Part shown: in pieces, positions 21,210 to 21,212 of the stretch
Position numbering within the stretch: position 1 is the stretch's first letter
Layout: every line of letters begins with the position of its first letter
Assembly (NCBI GenBank): GCA_934131055.1
Contig: CAKOZB010000007.1
Span: 1 to 21,212 of the forward strand
Length of the DNA stretch: 21,212 nt
Direction of reading: 5' to 3'
Origin: an uncultured Clostridia bacterium
GTDB taxonomy: Bacteria > Bacillota > Clostridia > TANB77 > CAG-508
The notes under the pieces: generated by a model
Databases searched by the model: none
The model's input: only the letters and a program-made list of their open reading frames with translations
Told to the model about the DNA's origin: nothing
Position numbers and translations under genes: made by a program

Positions 21210-21212
21210 CTT

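Noticed and set aside
1..21212. tRNA or rRNA genes
   Set aside because: No cloverleaf with GTTCRANNC-type T-loop and no conserved rRNA segments were seen on either strand.

Overview
The window is AT-rich DNA from a Clostridia-like Firmicute. Evidence for this is the strong AGGAGG-type ribosome binding sites, the TTGaca-17-TATAAT promoters, a MurE with the meso-diaminopimelate motif DNPR, and a SpoVD-like class B penicillin-binding protein with one PASTA domain. A gut or other anaerobic Clostridia lineage known mainly from metagenomes is plausible but is inference. Most genes lie on the minus strand.

Left part (1-8910). A small zinc-ribbon/HTH protein (119-394, +) faces a minus-strand operon that encodes, in transcription order, an MNT-type nucleotidyltransferase, a HEPN protein (together a HepT/MntA-like toxin-antitoxin pair), RNase HII and pyrimidine-nucleoside phosphorylase. 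Next come a membrane-anchored unknown protein, a decayed GH18 chitinase, a GC-richer two-gene unit of unknown function (HTH protein plus coiled-coil protein, 5173-6455) and topA.

Middle (8938-10827). A AAA ATPase/DUF4143 protein is preceded by four copies of an operator-like sequence spaced exactly 33 bp apart. A small DUF6514-like protein lies upstream of it.

Right part (10993-21209). This is a broken-up division and cell wall (dcw) cluster. murE-mraY-ftsW-murG are contiguous on the minus strand with no murD between mraY and ftsW. ftsW carries a one-base frameshift near its 3' end. The SpoVD/FtsI-type PBP is about 3.2 kb away, separated by two divergent paralogous unknown genes (GC-richer, each with its own promoter and terminator) and a D-lactate dehydrogenase-like gene.

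The most interesting material is non-coding. (1) Two copies of a structured element (449-551 and 19066-19178) sit between convergent genes, with unrelated but self-complementary outer arms and a conserved core whose stems covary. (2) Two copies of a different structured repeat of about 121 bp (12183-12303 and 16026-16147) lie upstream of murG and murE and show compensatory stem changes. (3) The 33-bp-phased repeats sit at the ATPase promoter. (4) Three promoters of the GC-rich unknown genes share an AAATTTACATAAA-like motif inside the spacer, suggesting one co-regulated foreign gene set. (5) A perfect 16-bp palindrome lies inside the promoter spacer of the dehydrogenase gene.
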